Of a DNA stretch of 64,000 nt, positions 22,748 to 32,800 are shown piece by piece; within the stretch, counting starts at the first letter, position 1, and every line of letters starts with the position of its first letter. The notes under the pieces were generated by a model. It had not been told where the DNA came from. It made no database searches and saw only the letters and a program-made list of their open reading frames with translations. Origin of the DNA: an uncultured Clostridia bacterium (GTDB lineage Bacteria; Bacillota; Clostridia; Christensenellales; DTU072); contig CAMOOO010000008.1 of assembly GCA_946621465.1 (NCBI GenBank), forward strand, positions 22,822-86,821, in the 5' to 3' direction. The translations under genes and the position numbers were made by a program.

Positions 22748-23881
22748 ATGAAACTGACCAAGAAAACAAAGATGTGGCTCATTCCCGTTCTCATTATTGC
22801 CATTCTCGGCGTTGGCGTCGGCGCCGGATTCGGCTTTGCTATCATTCCCTACAAGGGAACGAAATCAAACGAAATATGGCGTAGTAACGTACAGTTTAAA
22901 GAAAGCGACTATGAAAAGACCCTCGACATGGGCGATAAAGATGAATTCGTCATCCTCAATCTCGCCGACATTCAGATAGAGGATCTGAAACCGCACATGC
23001 ACAAACCGACTTTTGAGATGCTGACGAAATTGATCGAAAAGACCAATCCCGATCTTATTACTTTGACCGGAGACCAGGTCAGCGGACCCTACGTTCGGTC
23101 CACCCTCAAAAAGATCTGTAAATTCATCGACGGCTTCGACATCCCCTGGGCGCCAGTCCTTGGCAACCACGACGGAGAATGGAACCTGACCAGAAACGGC
23201 AACGGCGACTTCTACCAGAACGGCGGATACAAAAACGTCATCTTCCGTAAAAACGATCCGGCGCTTGGGGTAGGCAACTACATCATCAACGTCGCCAAAA
23301 ACGGCCAGTCCGTCCACACCCTCTTTATGATAGACAGTCACAACGAAAGAGAGTACGACAGCGGCACCGATTACGACTACATCTGGTACAGTCAGATCGC
23401 CTGGTACGAGTGGGCGATAAACGGTATTAAAGACTTGAACGGCGGCAACGTCATCCCCTCTTCTTGCTTCTTCCACATTGCTCTGCCGGAATACGTCACG
23501 GCGTACGAAGGATATGAAGAGGGCATCTACGAAGGCGGCAACGTCAACAGAGAAACCATCTGCTGTGTGGAACACAAGAATAAAGAAAACCCCTACAACA
23601 GCGGTTTTTATCAAAAGATGCAGGATCTGGGCAGTACCAAACTGGTTATGGTCGGTCACGATCACGCCAACTGCTCCTGGGTAAACTATAACGGCATCGT
23701 CCTTTCTTACGGTCTTAAATCGGGCTACGGCTCCTACTACGACAACGACCTTATCGGCGGCACCACCGTCACCATCAAAAAGGACGGCACCACCTCTCTT
23801 AATTATTACCGCTACTTAGACGGCGAAATTAAACTGGATAACAACATCACCGAAAAGGCCAGAAACAAAGGTAAAAAATAA
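22748..23881 (+). CDS. Membrane-anchored metallophosphoesterase (calcineurin-like)
   Basis: A 377-residue phosphoesterase with an N-terminal membrane helix (about 10-33), so the catalytic domain should lie outside the cell or at the membrane face. Metal-site motifs are visible in order: D74-I-Q76 (the usual Asp-x-His has Gln in place of His), GDQ at 108-110, GNHD at 139-142, FFHIALPEY at 241-249 and GHDH at 303-306. The FFHI-x-LPEY element is seen in the Dcr2-like branch. The His to Gln change in the first motif could alter metal binding. AGGAGTATGG lies just upstream of the ATG, allowing about 9-12 bases spacing. Single-gene unit with its own promoter and a shared terminator. Substrate unknown. 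Confidence 0.88.
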   Translation: MKLTKKTKMWLIPVLIIAILGVGVGAGFGFAIIPYKGTKSNEIWRSNVQFKESDYEKTLDMGDKDEFVILNLADIQIEDLKPHMHKPTFEMLTKLIEKTNPDLITLTGDQVSGPYVRSTLKKICKFIDGFDIPWAPVLGNHDGEWNLTRNGNGDFYQNGGYKNVIFRKNDPALGVGNYIINVAKNGQSVHTLFMIDSHNEREYDSGTDYDYIWYSQIAWYEWAINGIKDLNGGNVIPSSCFFHIALPEYVTAYEGYEEGIYEGGNVNRETICCVEHKNKENPYNSGFYQKMQDLGSTKLVMVGHDHANCSWVNYNGIVLSYGLKSGYGSYYDNDLIGGTTVTIKKDGTTSLNYYRYLDGEIKLDNNITEKARNKGKK

Positions 23882-23902
23882 AATTATATTTTTGAATAAA
23901 CA

Positions 23903-23940
23903 AAAATCCGCCATCGCTTATGATGACGGATTTTTTATTG
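23903..23940. terminator. Bidirectional terminator
   Basis: AAAATCCGCCATC (23903-23915) pairs with GATGACGGATTTT (23922-23934), one mismatch, with T-rich flanks on both strands. It separates the metallophosphoesterase gene from the convergent membrane protein gene. Confidence 0.8.
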
Positions 23941-23952
23941 TCGAATAAAAAA

Positions 23953-24975
23953 CTACTCTTTCTTCTTGTCTTCCATTTCTTTTTTGCGCTTAATAAGCCC
24001 ACCGATAGCGACCAGGGCGGCGAGGGAACAAACAAAGAGCGGAGCGACCGTCCAAACGGAACCGATCACTACGTCAAAGCTACTGTCATACACCAGCACC
24101 TCGACCACTTTCAACGCCAAAAACAGTAGCGCAAACAGAAATCCGGAAACAAAGGAGCCTACGCCTGTGCTTCTCTTTCCCTTTCTGCGAATGATAGGGG
24201 TAACGGAAAGAGCGACGGAACTGAGCATACTGCCGGCTACCATGGCAATAAGAACGTCCAGCCAGGTAAAAAGGTTGAGGACGATCTCGGCAAAGTTGAA
24301 TCCGCCCGAACGTAAGATAATCGCCGACGAAAGGTCGGAGAGCGTCGCCATGCGCGGTTTGGCGTACAATAAAGTTACTACCACCACGACGGCGCAAAGG
24401 ACCAGCGTCCCAAATGCTCGAAGCAGACAGGTCGCCACCCCTTCGGTAGAGAAGTTCAACATCAGTTCGACAAGCATCATCAAAATGATATAGGCAAAGG
24501 TCAAAATGATCATCACCAGTCCCCAGCGAGAAAGCTCCATATTGATAGCGACCGCGCCCAGCGCCGTTCCGCCGCAAAGACCGTACATTCCGCCGGCAAA
24601 ACGCAGGTAGGAAGAATAGTTTTTGCGCGCCTTTTCGGAGTCGGCGTTGAGTTTAAAGAGTTTCAGTAACTTAAAGACCACCACGATCATTCGTATGGTC
24701 AGTCCCAACATAAGGGCGCCGAGCATGACGGTAATAACGACGTACCCTACCCCTGTACCGGTAGTCATCAACTGCAAAAGGGATTTCAGATCGGTAAATA
24801 ATCCGATCAGATTGTTGATATCAAAAGGAATATTATAAAAGCGGAAGCCGCCCAAAAAAGCTCCGGCATAGAGGGCGACGTCTCCCACGGCAATAATGAT
24901 GCCGGAGATCAGCATGATAAGGTTATCTAATTTCTTCGTTTCGCCGGTAGAAACTTTTACTTCGTTCTCATTCAT
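23953..24975 (-). CDS. Polytopic membrane protein, unknown function
   Basis: I do not recognise this 340-residue protein. It has a short acidic N-terminus (NENEVKVSTGETKK), about eight or nine hydrophobic helices, and a basic/acidic tail (IKRKKEMEDKKKE). Conserved-looking features are few: GGMYGLCGG in the middle and two charged loops (LLKLFKLNADSEKARK, PIIRRKGKRSTG). Its start overlaps the end of the upstream gene by 8 bases (ATGAATGA), so the two are probably translationally coupled; GGAGGA lies 9 bases before the ATG. It is the last gene of a three-gene unit with the UPF0340 gene and the secreted-type protein gene. It could be a partner that holds or exports the product of the gene before it, but that is only inferred from the overlap. 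Confidence 0.75.
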   Translation of the reverse strand: MNENEVKVSTGETKKLDNLIMLISGIIIAVGDVALYAGAFLGGFRFYNIPFDINNLIGLFTDLKSLLQLMTTGTGVGYVVITVMLGALMLGLTIRMIVVVFKLLKLFKLNADSEKARKNYSSYLRFAGGMYGLCGGTALGAVAINMELSRWGLVMIILTFAYIILMMLVELMLNFSTEGVATCLLRAFGTLVLCAVVVVVTLLYAKPRMATLSDLSSAIILRSGGFNFAEIVLNLFTWLDVLIAMVAGSMLSSVALSVTPIIRRKGKRSTGVGSFVSGFLFALLFLALKVVEVLVYDSSFDVVIGSVWTVAPLFVCSLAALVAIGGLIKRKKEMEDKKKE

Positions 24976-25999
24976 TCTCTCTGTCCTCCATCATTGATCT
25001 GACGTAATCGCCCAGTACGGAATAGGCATCCGTGAACTCTTTCGGCTTGACCGTCTTCGTATCCGTTATGCCAAACAGAGTGTAATAATTTGTGACTGCC
25101 GAAGTAACGGCGGACGAACTGTCCCCGGTAGAACGATATTCGTCTACGTATTCAAAACAGGGCGCATTGCCGGAGAGGTCAATTGAACACACGCTCTTTC
25201 TTTCCCCTTCTTCCGGCTGCGTTTTATTGAACAAACTACCGCTTCTCGTCCATGCGCTGCGGTTATTGATATAATCGTTGACCATTCCTTCTATCGTATC
25301 CGCGTTATTTAAGCTATCGCCGATAAGGAGGGAAAAAATCTGCCATGCAACGACGTCGCACTGCTGTTTATATTCCTCGTCCAAGTCCGGCTCTTCACCG
25401 CTATGGTAGGTATCTTCCACGCCGATAGGAACGATGAACCATTGATTTAAATGGGATTGCAAACATTTTTTGAGCGCCAGGGTTTGTTTATTGTCTTCCT
25501 CTCTTGCCGGGGAGACCGATTTATTTGTTTCGTATTTACGGATACGCACGAAGCAGGTGTTTTCCGTAATATAAACGTCGCCCTCGATATTGGTGTCTGT
25601 CAAAACGGTATAAGAACCGCCGTCTGTATCCTCTTTACTCCGACTCGTTTGGAAAATAGATGCCGATACCTGTATTGCATCGCTCCCGTAATACACGGTA
25701 GCCGTTCCCTTTCTCGCGCCACTGTTATCCGAACCGACGCTGTACGTTCTGGTGTCGCTGGAATAAATGGAAATGGTATCGAAAGCTCCGTCCGCCTTTC
25801 CCGATTCCACCCTGCCGTAAAGGTAGTCCTCTGCCGACGGCAGGTTCAGGTACTTTAACGTCTCTTCCGGTTCTTCTATCTTCACCTTCGACTCCACCGT
25901 CGGAATGGTAGCGTCCATTCCGGAATAGACGAACCCAATGACGCATGCAACGACAAGAAGCGCCGCCGAGACTGCCAAAGAAATAATTTTCTTGATCAT
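24968..25999 (-). CDS. Membrane-anchored extracytoplasmic protein, unknown function
   Basis: A 343-residue protein that I cannot assign. An N-terminal hydrophobic segment (about 6-26, KKIISLAVSAALLVVACVIG) acts as signal or anchor; the Cys within it is not followed by a good lipobox context, so a simple membrane anchor is more likely. The remainder is soluble, acidic and rich in Ser, Thr, Asp and Tyr. The start at 25999 is chosen because GGGGAGAAC lies at good spacing; 35 more codons are open upstream but overlap the gap after the UPF0340 gene. It sits 38 bp behind that gene without a separate promoter and overlaps the following membrane protein gene, so the three form an operon. Confidence 0.7.
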   Translation of the reverse strand: MIKKIISLAVSAALLVVACVIGFVYSGMDATIPTVESKVKIEEPEETLKYLNLPSAEDYLYGRVESGKADGAFDTISIYSSDTRTYSVGSDNSGARKGTATVYYGSDAIQVSASIFQTSRSKEDTDGGSYTVLTDTNIEGDVYITENTCFVRIRKYETNKSVSPAREEDNKQTLALKKCLQSHLNQWFIVPIGVEDTYHSGEEPDLDEEYKQQCDVVAWQIFSLLIGDSLNNADTIEGMVNDYINNRSAWTRSGSLFNKTQPEEGERKSVCSIDLSGNAPCFEYVDEYRSTGDSSSAVTSAVTNYYTLFGITDTKTVKPKEFTDAYSVLGDYVRSMMEDRENE

Positions 26000-26037
26000 T
26001 TGTTCTCCCCTTTTATAAATGATTTCCAATCGAAAAA

Positions 26038-26577
26038 TTATAGCATCTTCTCGTCGTAGATAGCTCTGATACCGCCGATAAATTTGGGACGGACGCGAGC
26101 GCAAACGACATTGGCTTCACCGATCTTTTTGGTCTCGATACGCACCGGCACCGCTACCTTTTTGAGGTGCATCCCGATCAGTGTATCTCCGATATCCATA
26201 CCGGCATCGGCCTTTATTTCTTCAACCACAATGGGATTTTGAAAGGAAGCATAGGCTACCGTCGCCAGCGATCCGCCCGCCTTTTTTTGCGGCACGACGT
26301 TGACGATCTCAGCGTTTGGCAGGGCCGCTCTTTCCGTCACGATCGCCCGGTTGAGATGTTCGCAACACTGCACGGCAAGATAGATTCCTCTACTATTAAG
26401 GATATTATAGAGGGCGGAAAAAATCTCCTGCGCCGTCTCAAAGTTGGAGTCGGTGCCGATTTTGCTACCCATAACCTCGCTCGTAGAACAACCTACCACG
26501 AAGATATCCCCCGCTTTCAGGCGAGCTTTTTCCACGATTTCCGTTACTGCTCTTTCGCATTGCTGACCTATCGTCAT
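26038..26577 (-). CDS. UPF0340 (DUF436, YwlG-like) family protein
   Basis: A 179-residue cytoplasmic protein. The opening GQQCERAVTEIVEKARLKAGD and the core segments VVGCSTSEVMGSKIGTDSN (28-46), VQCCEHLNRAIVTE (about 68-81) and MDIGDTLIGMHLK are typical of the UPF0340/TIGR01440 family, whose biochemical role is not established. Cys and His residues are well placed for a metal or nucleotide site, but no reaction is known. AAGGAG lies about 10 bases before the ATG. The gene leads a three-gene unit and has a clear promoter at 26614-26642. In other Bacillota this family is often near glyA or other housekeeping genes; the neighbours here are different. Confidence 0.85.
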   Translation of the reverse strand: MTIGQQCERAVTEIVEKARLKAGDIFVVGCSTSEVMGSKIGTDSNFETAQEIFSALYNILNSRGIYLAVQCCEHLNRAIVTERAALPNAEIVNVVPQKKAGGSLATVAYASFQNPIVVEEIKADAGMDIGDTLIGMHLKKVAVPVRIETKKIGEANVVCARVRPKFIGGIRAIYDEKML

Positions 26578-26613
26578 AATAAAAACACTCCTTAGATTAC
26601 CTGTTTTGATACT

Positions 26614-26642
26614 ATTATATTATCGCCAAAATAAAAAGTCAA
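26614..26642 (-). promoter_or_regulatory. Promoter of the UPF0340 operon
   Basis: Minus strand TTGACT (26637-26642), 17 bp spacer, TATAAT (26614-26619). Confidence 0.75.
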
Positions 26643-26734
26643 ACCCGTTATATGCACAAAAGCGCATTTATCCTGGTCTTTTAGAAAGATTTTCAGACCG
26701 GCGCAAGTCCGATTTATTCTCTTTTCCCAAAACC

Positions 26735-26786
26735 CAAAAAGGACCCTTCCTCGCAAAAACGTTCCCGTTCTTGGTAAAAAGGGTCC
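26735..26786 (-). terminator. Terminator after the 2064-residue protein gene
   Basis: On the minus strand GGACCCTT (26786-26779) pairs with AAGGGTCC (26748-26741) across a loop of about 30 bases, followed by TTTTTGGGTTTT. The long loop makes it less certain than the others. Confidence 0.6.
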
Positions 26787-26819
26787 CCATTTCAGGTTTT
26801 TTGATGAGTTAAAGAAAGA

Positions 26820-29800
26820 TTATCTGCGCTTTCTGCTCCTGAATTCCATGAAGGTTATAACACACAGCATGATCAACACGAGACTTGCCAAAACGCACAA
26901 GAAGGCGATCAAACCGGCAGGCAATTTATTCCCTTGGGCAGCGACGTTTTCTTCCGCAGTCACGAGTATATCGTAGTTAGTGACCAGTGCCTTTTGGTCG
27001 TCCGTCAGCGACTCGTAGGCGGCCCTGACTTCCGCAATGGTCTCCGCATCGGTCAACGTACCGTTCTCTATTTCTTTAATCTTTCCGATGACGCCATTTG
27101 CCGCCTCGTAATTGATCGAAACTCTCTTTGCCTCGGCATAGGCGATCTCCGCCGTCGCAATCGTTTCGGCTCCGCCGACCAGTTCTTTCTGCTCGTCGGA
27201 CAGGAGTGCAAACGCCTCTTTCGCCGCTTTTATTTTGTTTTCGCTTTCCGTCGAGTAGGTCACTTCGCCAATGGCGCTGATTTTATCCATAGCGTCGTAC
27301 ACCTTTTCGGCGGTGTTAAGCGTACCGGCGTTGTCGACCAGTCCTTTAGACTCGGTGGGCAGATTATCATACGCTTCTTTCGCCGCGTCGATCTTATCTT
27401 TAACCTCTTCCGTCAGCGCAACGTCGCCGATGTCGGCAATAGCAAGGCTAGCATAAGTAGCTTCCGCCTCGAACAAAGTATCACGATTCATTACCAGTGC
27501 TTTTTTGCTACCGGCAACTTTGTCATACGCAGTACGCGCAATGTCGATCTTCTCTTTGCATTCCTGTGTCAGAGCCACTTCTCCAATGGCGTCGATCTTT
27601 GCCATAGCGTCGTAAACGTCTTCCGCGTTGTTTAATTCTGCGACGTTATCAACCAGTGCTTTTTGCTTTTCGCTGAGTGCCTCAAACGCCTCTCTCGCAT
27701 TGTCGATCTTTTCTTTGCTTTCCTTCGTCAATTCAACCTCGCCGATAGCGGCAATGATCCTTTCTACATAGGTTGCAGCTGCCTCGTCGTAAACGTCAAT
27801 ATTGCTAATTAGCGCTCTCTTTTCTTCGTCCAATGCACCAATTGCCTCTTTTGCCGCCTTTATCTTATTTTCGCTTTCCGTCGAATAGGTCACTTCTCCA
27901 ATGGCGTTGATAGCGCCCTCGGCAAAAGCTATTTCGGCATCAATTAATTTATCCAAATTGCTGATCAATGCCCGTTGCTCCTCGTCCAGTCCGGCAACAA
28001 TTTCTTTCGCTGCGTCGATCGCAGCTTTACTGCCGGGATAGGTCACTTCTCCGATAGCGTTGATAGCGCCTTCGGCAAAAGCTATTTCGGCATCAATTAA
28101 TTTATCCAAATTGCTGATCAATGCCCGTTGCTCCTCGTCCAGTCCGGCAACAATTTCTTTCGCAAGATCGATTGCATCTTTGCTGCTCGGATAGGTCACC
28201 TCGCCGATCGCGTTGATAGCTTCTTCGGCAAAAGCTGCTTCGGCATTGATGAGGTCGTCTAAGTTATCGATCAACGCCAATTGCTCTTCGTCGAGACCTT
28301 CTAAAGCCTCCAACGCCGCTTCAATAGCATCTATGCTGTCCGGATAAGTTATTTCTCCGATAGCGTCGATAGCGCCTCTTGCAAAAGCCGCTTCCGCAGC
28401 CTTAAGGTCGTCTAAGTTATAGACCAAATGCAGCAAATCTTCATCCAGCGCCTCGACAGCCTCTTTCGCCGCGTCAATAGCTCCTTTACTGGTAGGATAA
28501 ACTACTTCTCCGATGGCGTCGATAGCTGCTACGACGTACTCTGCTTCCGCATTGCTCAAGTCGTTCAAGTTGTCGAGCAAGGATAATAGGTCTTCGTCCA
28601 ATGCATCAACTGCGTCTTTCGCCGCGTCGATAGCATCTCTACTGTCCGGGAAAGATACCTGTCCGATGGCATCGATAGCTCCTTCAACATAAGCCACCTC
28701 CGCGTCCTTGAGGTCGTTTAAATAATCGCCGAGCAAAGGCAATTGATCTTCGTCCAGCGCGCCAACAGCGTCTTTCGCTCCGTCGATCGCGTCTTTGCTA
28801 CCCGGGAACGTTACGTCGCCGATGGCGCTTATTTTACCCATAGCGTCGTACAATTTTTCCGCGTCTTCCAAATCGCCTAAATTGCTTACCAAAGCCAATT
28901 GATCGTCGTCAAGATCGGCAATAGCCGCTTTCGCCGCGTCGATCGCGTCTTTACTGCCCGGATAACTAACGTCGCCGATGGCACCGATAGCGCCTTTGGC
29001 AAATTCTACTTCCGCATCCTTCAGGTCGTTCAAGTTGTCGACCAAAGGCAGTTGATCTTCGTCAAGATCGGCAACAGCCGCTTTCGCCGCGTCGATCGCG
29101 TCTTTACTGTCCGGATAACTGACGTCACCGATGGCGCCTATTTTGCCCATAGCGTCGTACAATTTTTCCGCGTCTTCCAAATCGCCTAAATTGCTTACCA
29201 AAGCCAATTGACCGTCGTCAAAGTCGGCAATGGCGTCTTTTGCCGCGTCGATCGCGTCTTTACTGTCCGGATAGGTCACGTCGCCGATGGCACCGATAGC
29301 GCCTTTGGCAAATTCCGTTTCCGCATCCTTGAGGTCGCCCAAATTATCGACTTCCGCCAGTTGACCGTCGTCGAGATCGGCAACAGCCGCTTTCGCCGCG
29401 TCGATCGCGTCTTTGCTGCCCGGGAACGTTACGTCGCCGATGGCACCGATAGCACCTTTTGCAAATTCCTTTTCCGCATCCTTCAAGTCGCCCAAATTAC
29501 CGACCAAAGCCAATTGACCGTCGTCAAAGTCGGCAATGGCGTCTTTTGCCGCGTCGATCGCGTCTTTGCTGCCCGGATAAGTTACGTCACCGATGGCGTC
29601 GATGGCACCCTCTGCATAATCCGCCTCCGCTTCTTTCAAGGTATTTTCATACTCGCCAAGCATGTCTTTTTGGTCATTACTGAGAGTGGAAACGGCAGTC
29701 TTCGCCTTATCAATCGCATCTTTGCTGTCCGGATAACTGACCTCGCCAATGGCATCGATGAGCAGAACGACGGCGTCTACGGCATCGTAATCGTCTATAG

Positions 29801-32800
29801 CCTTTTGCAGAGCGTCCTTCGTCTCTTGTGGAATGAGAGCTTTCTCTTCTTTCGTCAAATTATCGTACGCTTCTTTTGCCGCGACGATCTTTTCTTTACT
29901 GCCGGGGGTATAGCTCACCTCGCCGATGTTGCCGATATAGGTAGAGACCTCTCTCGCTTTGATCATTTCCGCCGAAATTAATATGGGATAGTCCTCTCCG
30001 TTCGTCCAGACCTCGCCGTTCCTCCAGTAACCGGAATCTCCGCCGAAATTGGAGAGATTCTTGAACTTTTCGGTCGTCATGGCATAGTCGTTCGTATCGG
30101 TGTCGCTTCTGTAATAAGAAATGAATATCTCCGAGCCACTTTCTTGTTTGCCCGTCAGTTGCCCCACGTTACTACCTGTTCCGGAGACCGTTCCTACGTT
30201 GTGAGAAATGCGGATCTTGCATCCGTAAGGTAGGTTGCCGATCAATCCTCCGACGTAGTCCGTTCCTTGGATCGACCCGGTATTGTAGGTGTTTTCTATT
30301 CCCGTTTCTTCTGCTCCCCAAGGTTTTTCTATTTGTCCGACGATACCGCCCGTATAATCGGAGGTACCGACGATGGTTCCCGCATTGTAGCACCGTTCTA
30401 CGGGGAAATCCATGTAATCCGTCGCGGAATTCAAGATCCCGACAATACCGCCCGTTCTTGTATAGCCGGTCACGTTTCCGTTATTGGAGCAATACCATAT
30501 CTGCCCCCCGCCGCAATAACCCGCGATACCGCCGATCCTATCCCTACCGATCACGTTGCCGCTGTTGGTGCAATTCTTCACGATACTTTTATCCATGGTG
30601 ATACCGACGATGCCCCCACAAGTGCCGTCGACATTAATCCCTACCTGCTCTGTGGTTCCGGTGACGGAGGCAAGGTTTTTGCAGTTTATTATTTGTCCGT
30701 AGTTATCGCCGGCGATACCGCCCATATAAGATAATCCGACAACGTTTACCTTATTGACGCAACCGTCGATAATGCCGTTATTGAAGGCGGTTATTCCTCC
30801 TATTTGACCTTTGCCGATAATCGTTCCTTCTACCGTCAAGTTTTTGACCTTTCCCTCGGTCCCGACAGAATAGATCAAAGCGGCGTAATGATCATAAGTA
30901 TAATCGTTGTCGCCGAGCTTGTCCGAAACGTCTATATACAAATTGCTGATGGTATGTCCGTCTCCGTCCAGCACGCCGGTAAAAGTTCTGCATTCCGTCT
31001 TTTCGTAATAAGGGGACCATCTATATTTGTCATTCTCGATTTCATCATTCTCGATTTCATCATTCTCGATGCCCTGATAGGTACCGATAGGTAACCATTG
31101 ATGATCGGCGTCGCACCCTGCGTCGATATCGCAAACCAGTTTGTAGCTGGCGGAGATGACGTCGTTGATCCTGAATAATTGTTCTTTCGTACTTATCAAA
31201 AACGGGTCTTCGTCCGAACCGATCCCCTGTCCTCCCAAATAGTCATAAAGAACGACGGCGTTTGCGTATTGCTTTTGATAAAACTCCAGATTGGATACTT
31301 CATATTCCGGCAAACGTCGTTCCCATTCTACCGACAAAGCGTCATACGCGTTCTGCGCGGTGTCGAGGCGCTCTTTGACGTCGGTCGAATAATAAATCTT
31401 GCCGACGGAATGGATCTTTTCGAGTACGGCGTAGACCGTAACGGCTTCGGCGAGCTTTTCCACATATTCTTCTCGGAGAGTCTGAATATGTTCCTTTTGT
31501 TCGGCGGAAAGAAGATCGTATGCTTTTTTCGCGGTATAGATTTTCGGTCCGTCGTCGTAGAAGTTGTAATCCTCATAATAAAGGAATTTTTCGATCCTCG
31601 TCAGTACGTATGCGACGTCGAGAGAATCGGCGCTTTTGAAAACAGGTCCCACGTCACCGATCATCCAACAGAAATCAAAGTCCAAATAATAGGTCGAACC
31701 CCAGGAAGTTTCTTTGAACGTCTCTTTGTCTTTCAGCTCGGTATCGTTCTTTTTGGTGGCATTCCCATCGTTTTGGGCGGTGCCCTCTTTATAGTATACG
31801 TTTTTGACCGTTGCGCTCTCTCCGCTGTAAAAATTACGGCTGGCGACGCCGCCGTAGGTCTGCTTCGTACCGCTTGTATTCGCATTGATTTTGAGGGTCC
31901 CGTAATTGAGACAGCATCTGATCATGGCTGAATAGCCTGCCATGCCGACGATACCGGAAATGGAACGGTTATAAGAAGTGGCGGTGATGTCGCCGGTGTT
32001 GTAGCAGTTTTCGACCAATGCCTGCGCGTCTTCGTAACTGCCGTTTTCATCGACGCCCTCGCACCTTCCTACGATACCGCCCACCGATGAGTCGTGATAA
32101 GGATCATGAGTGCTGCTTACGGTTATCGCTCCGGCATTGTGGCAATAAACGATCGAGACGTAACTATGGAGATACCCGACGATGCCGCCGATACAGTTAT
32201 GGCTGGTTCCGTTCACAGTGCCGTAATTAGCGCAATTGACGACCAAACTGGGGATGGATAAAGTAGTTTCACGGTCATAATACCCTAAGCTATATCCTGC
32301 GATACCGCCCAAAGAACCGTACCCCGTCAAGGCGCCGTTATTGGTTGATCTCCGTATCACGGAACCGGGCATTGCATTCCCTACGATACCGCCGACTTTC
32401 TGATTGCCCGTCACCGTCACGTTATTAACGCAATTTTCTACCGTACCGTACAGTACTCCGGCGATGCCGCCGACGTAGTCATCCGCCGCGAGCGAGCCTG
32501 CCACCGTGAGGTTCCTGACGATACCGCTGTCATCGCCCGTGCTTCCCACGACGCCGAAGAGTCCGATATAATCGTTGACTGCGTATTCCCACATGCTGTC
32601 GGTATCGTTATAATACAACCCGCTGATCGTGTGACCCTTTCCGTCGAACACGCCGAGATAGCCTAACTCGTTGGTATTATAATCGAGGTAAACGTCCGCA
32701 TCATCCAGCGCGCCGATCGGCACCCATTGATCTTCCTCACTGCCGGCGAGGTTAATATCGGCGGTGAGTTCGGCACAGGCGCGGACGTTCTTTTTTTCGC

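Noticed and set aside
26606-26812. A 68-codon plus-strand frame in the gap between UPF0340 and the 2064-residue protein gene
   Set aside because: It overlaps the terminator and promoter of the flanking genes and has no ribosome site or recognisable sequence.
26936-29955. Regular repeats that could be mistaken for a CRISPR array
   Set aside because: The period is 153 bp, in frame, with continuous coding and no spacer/repeat alternation; no cas genes are present.
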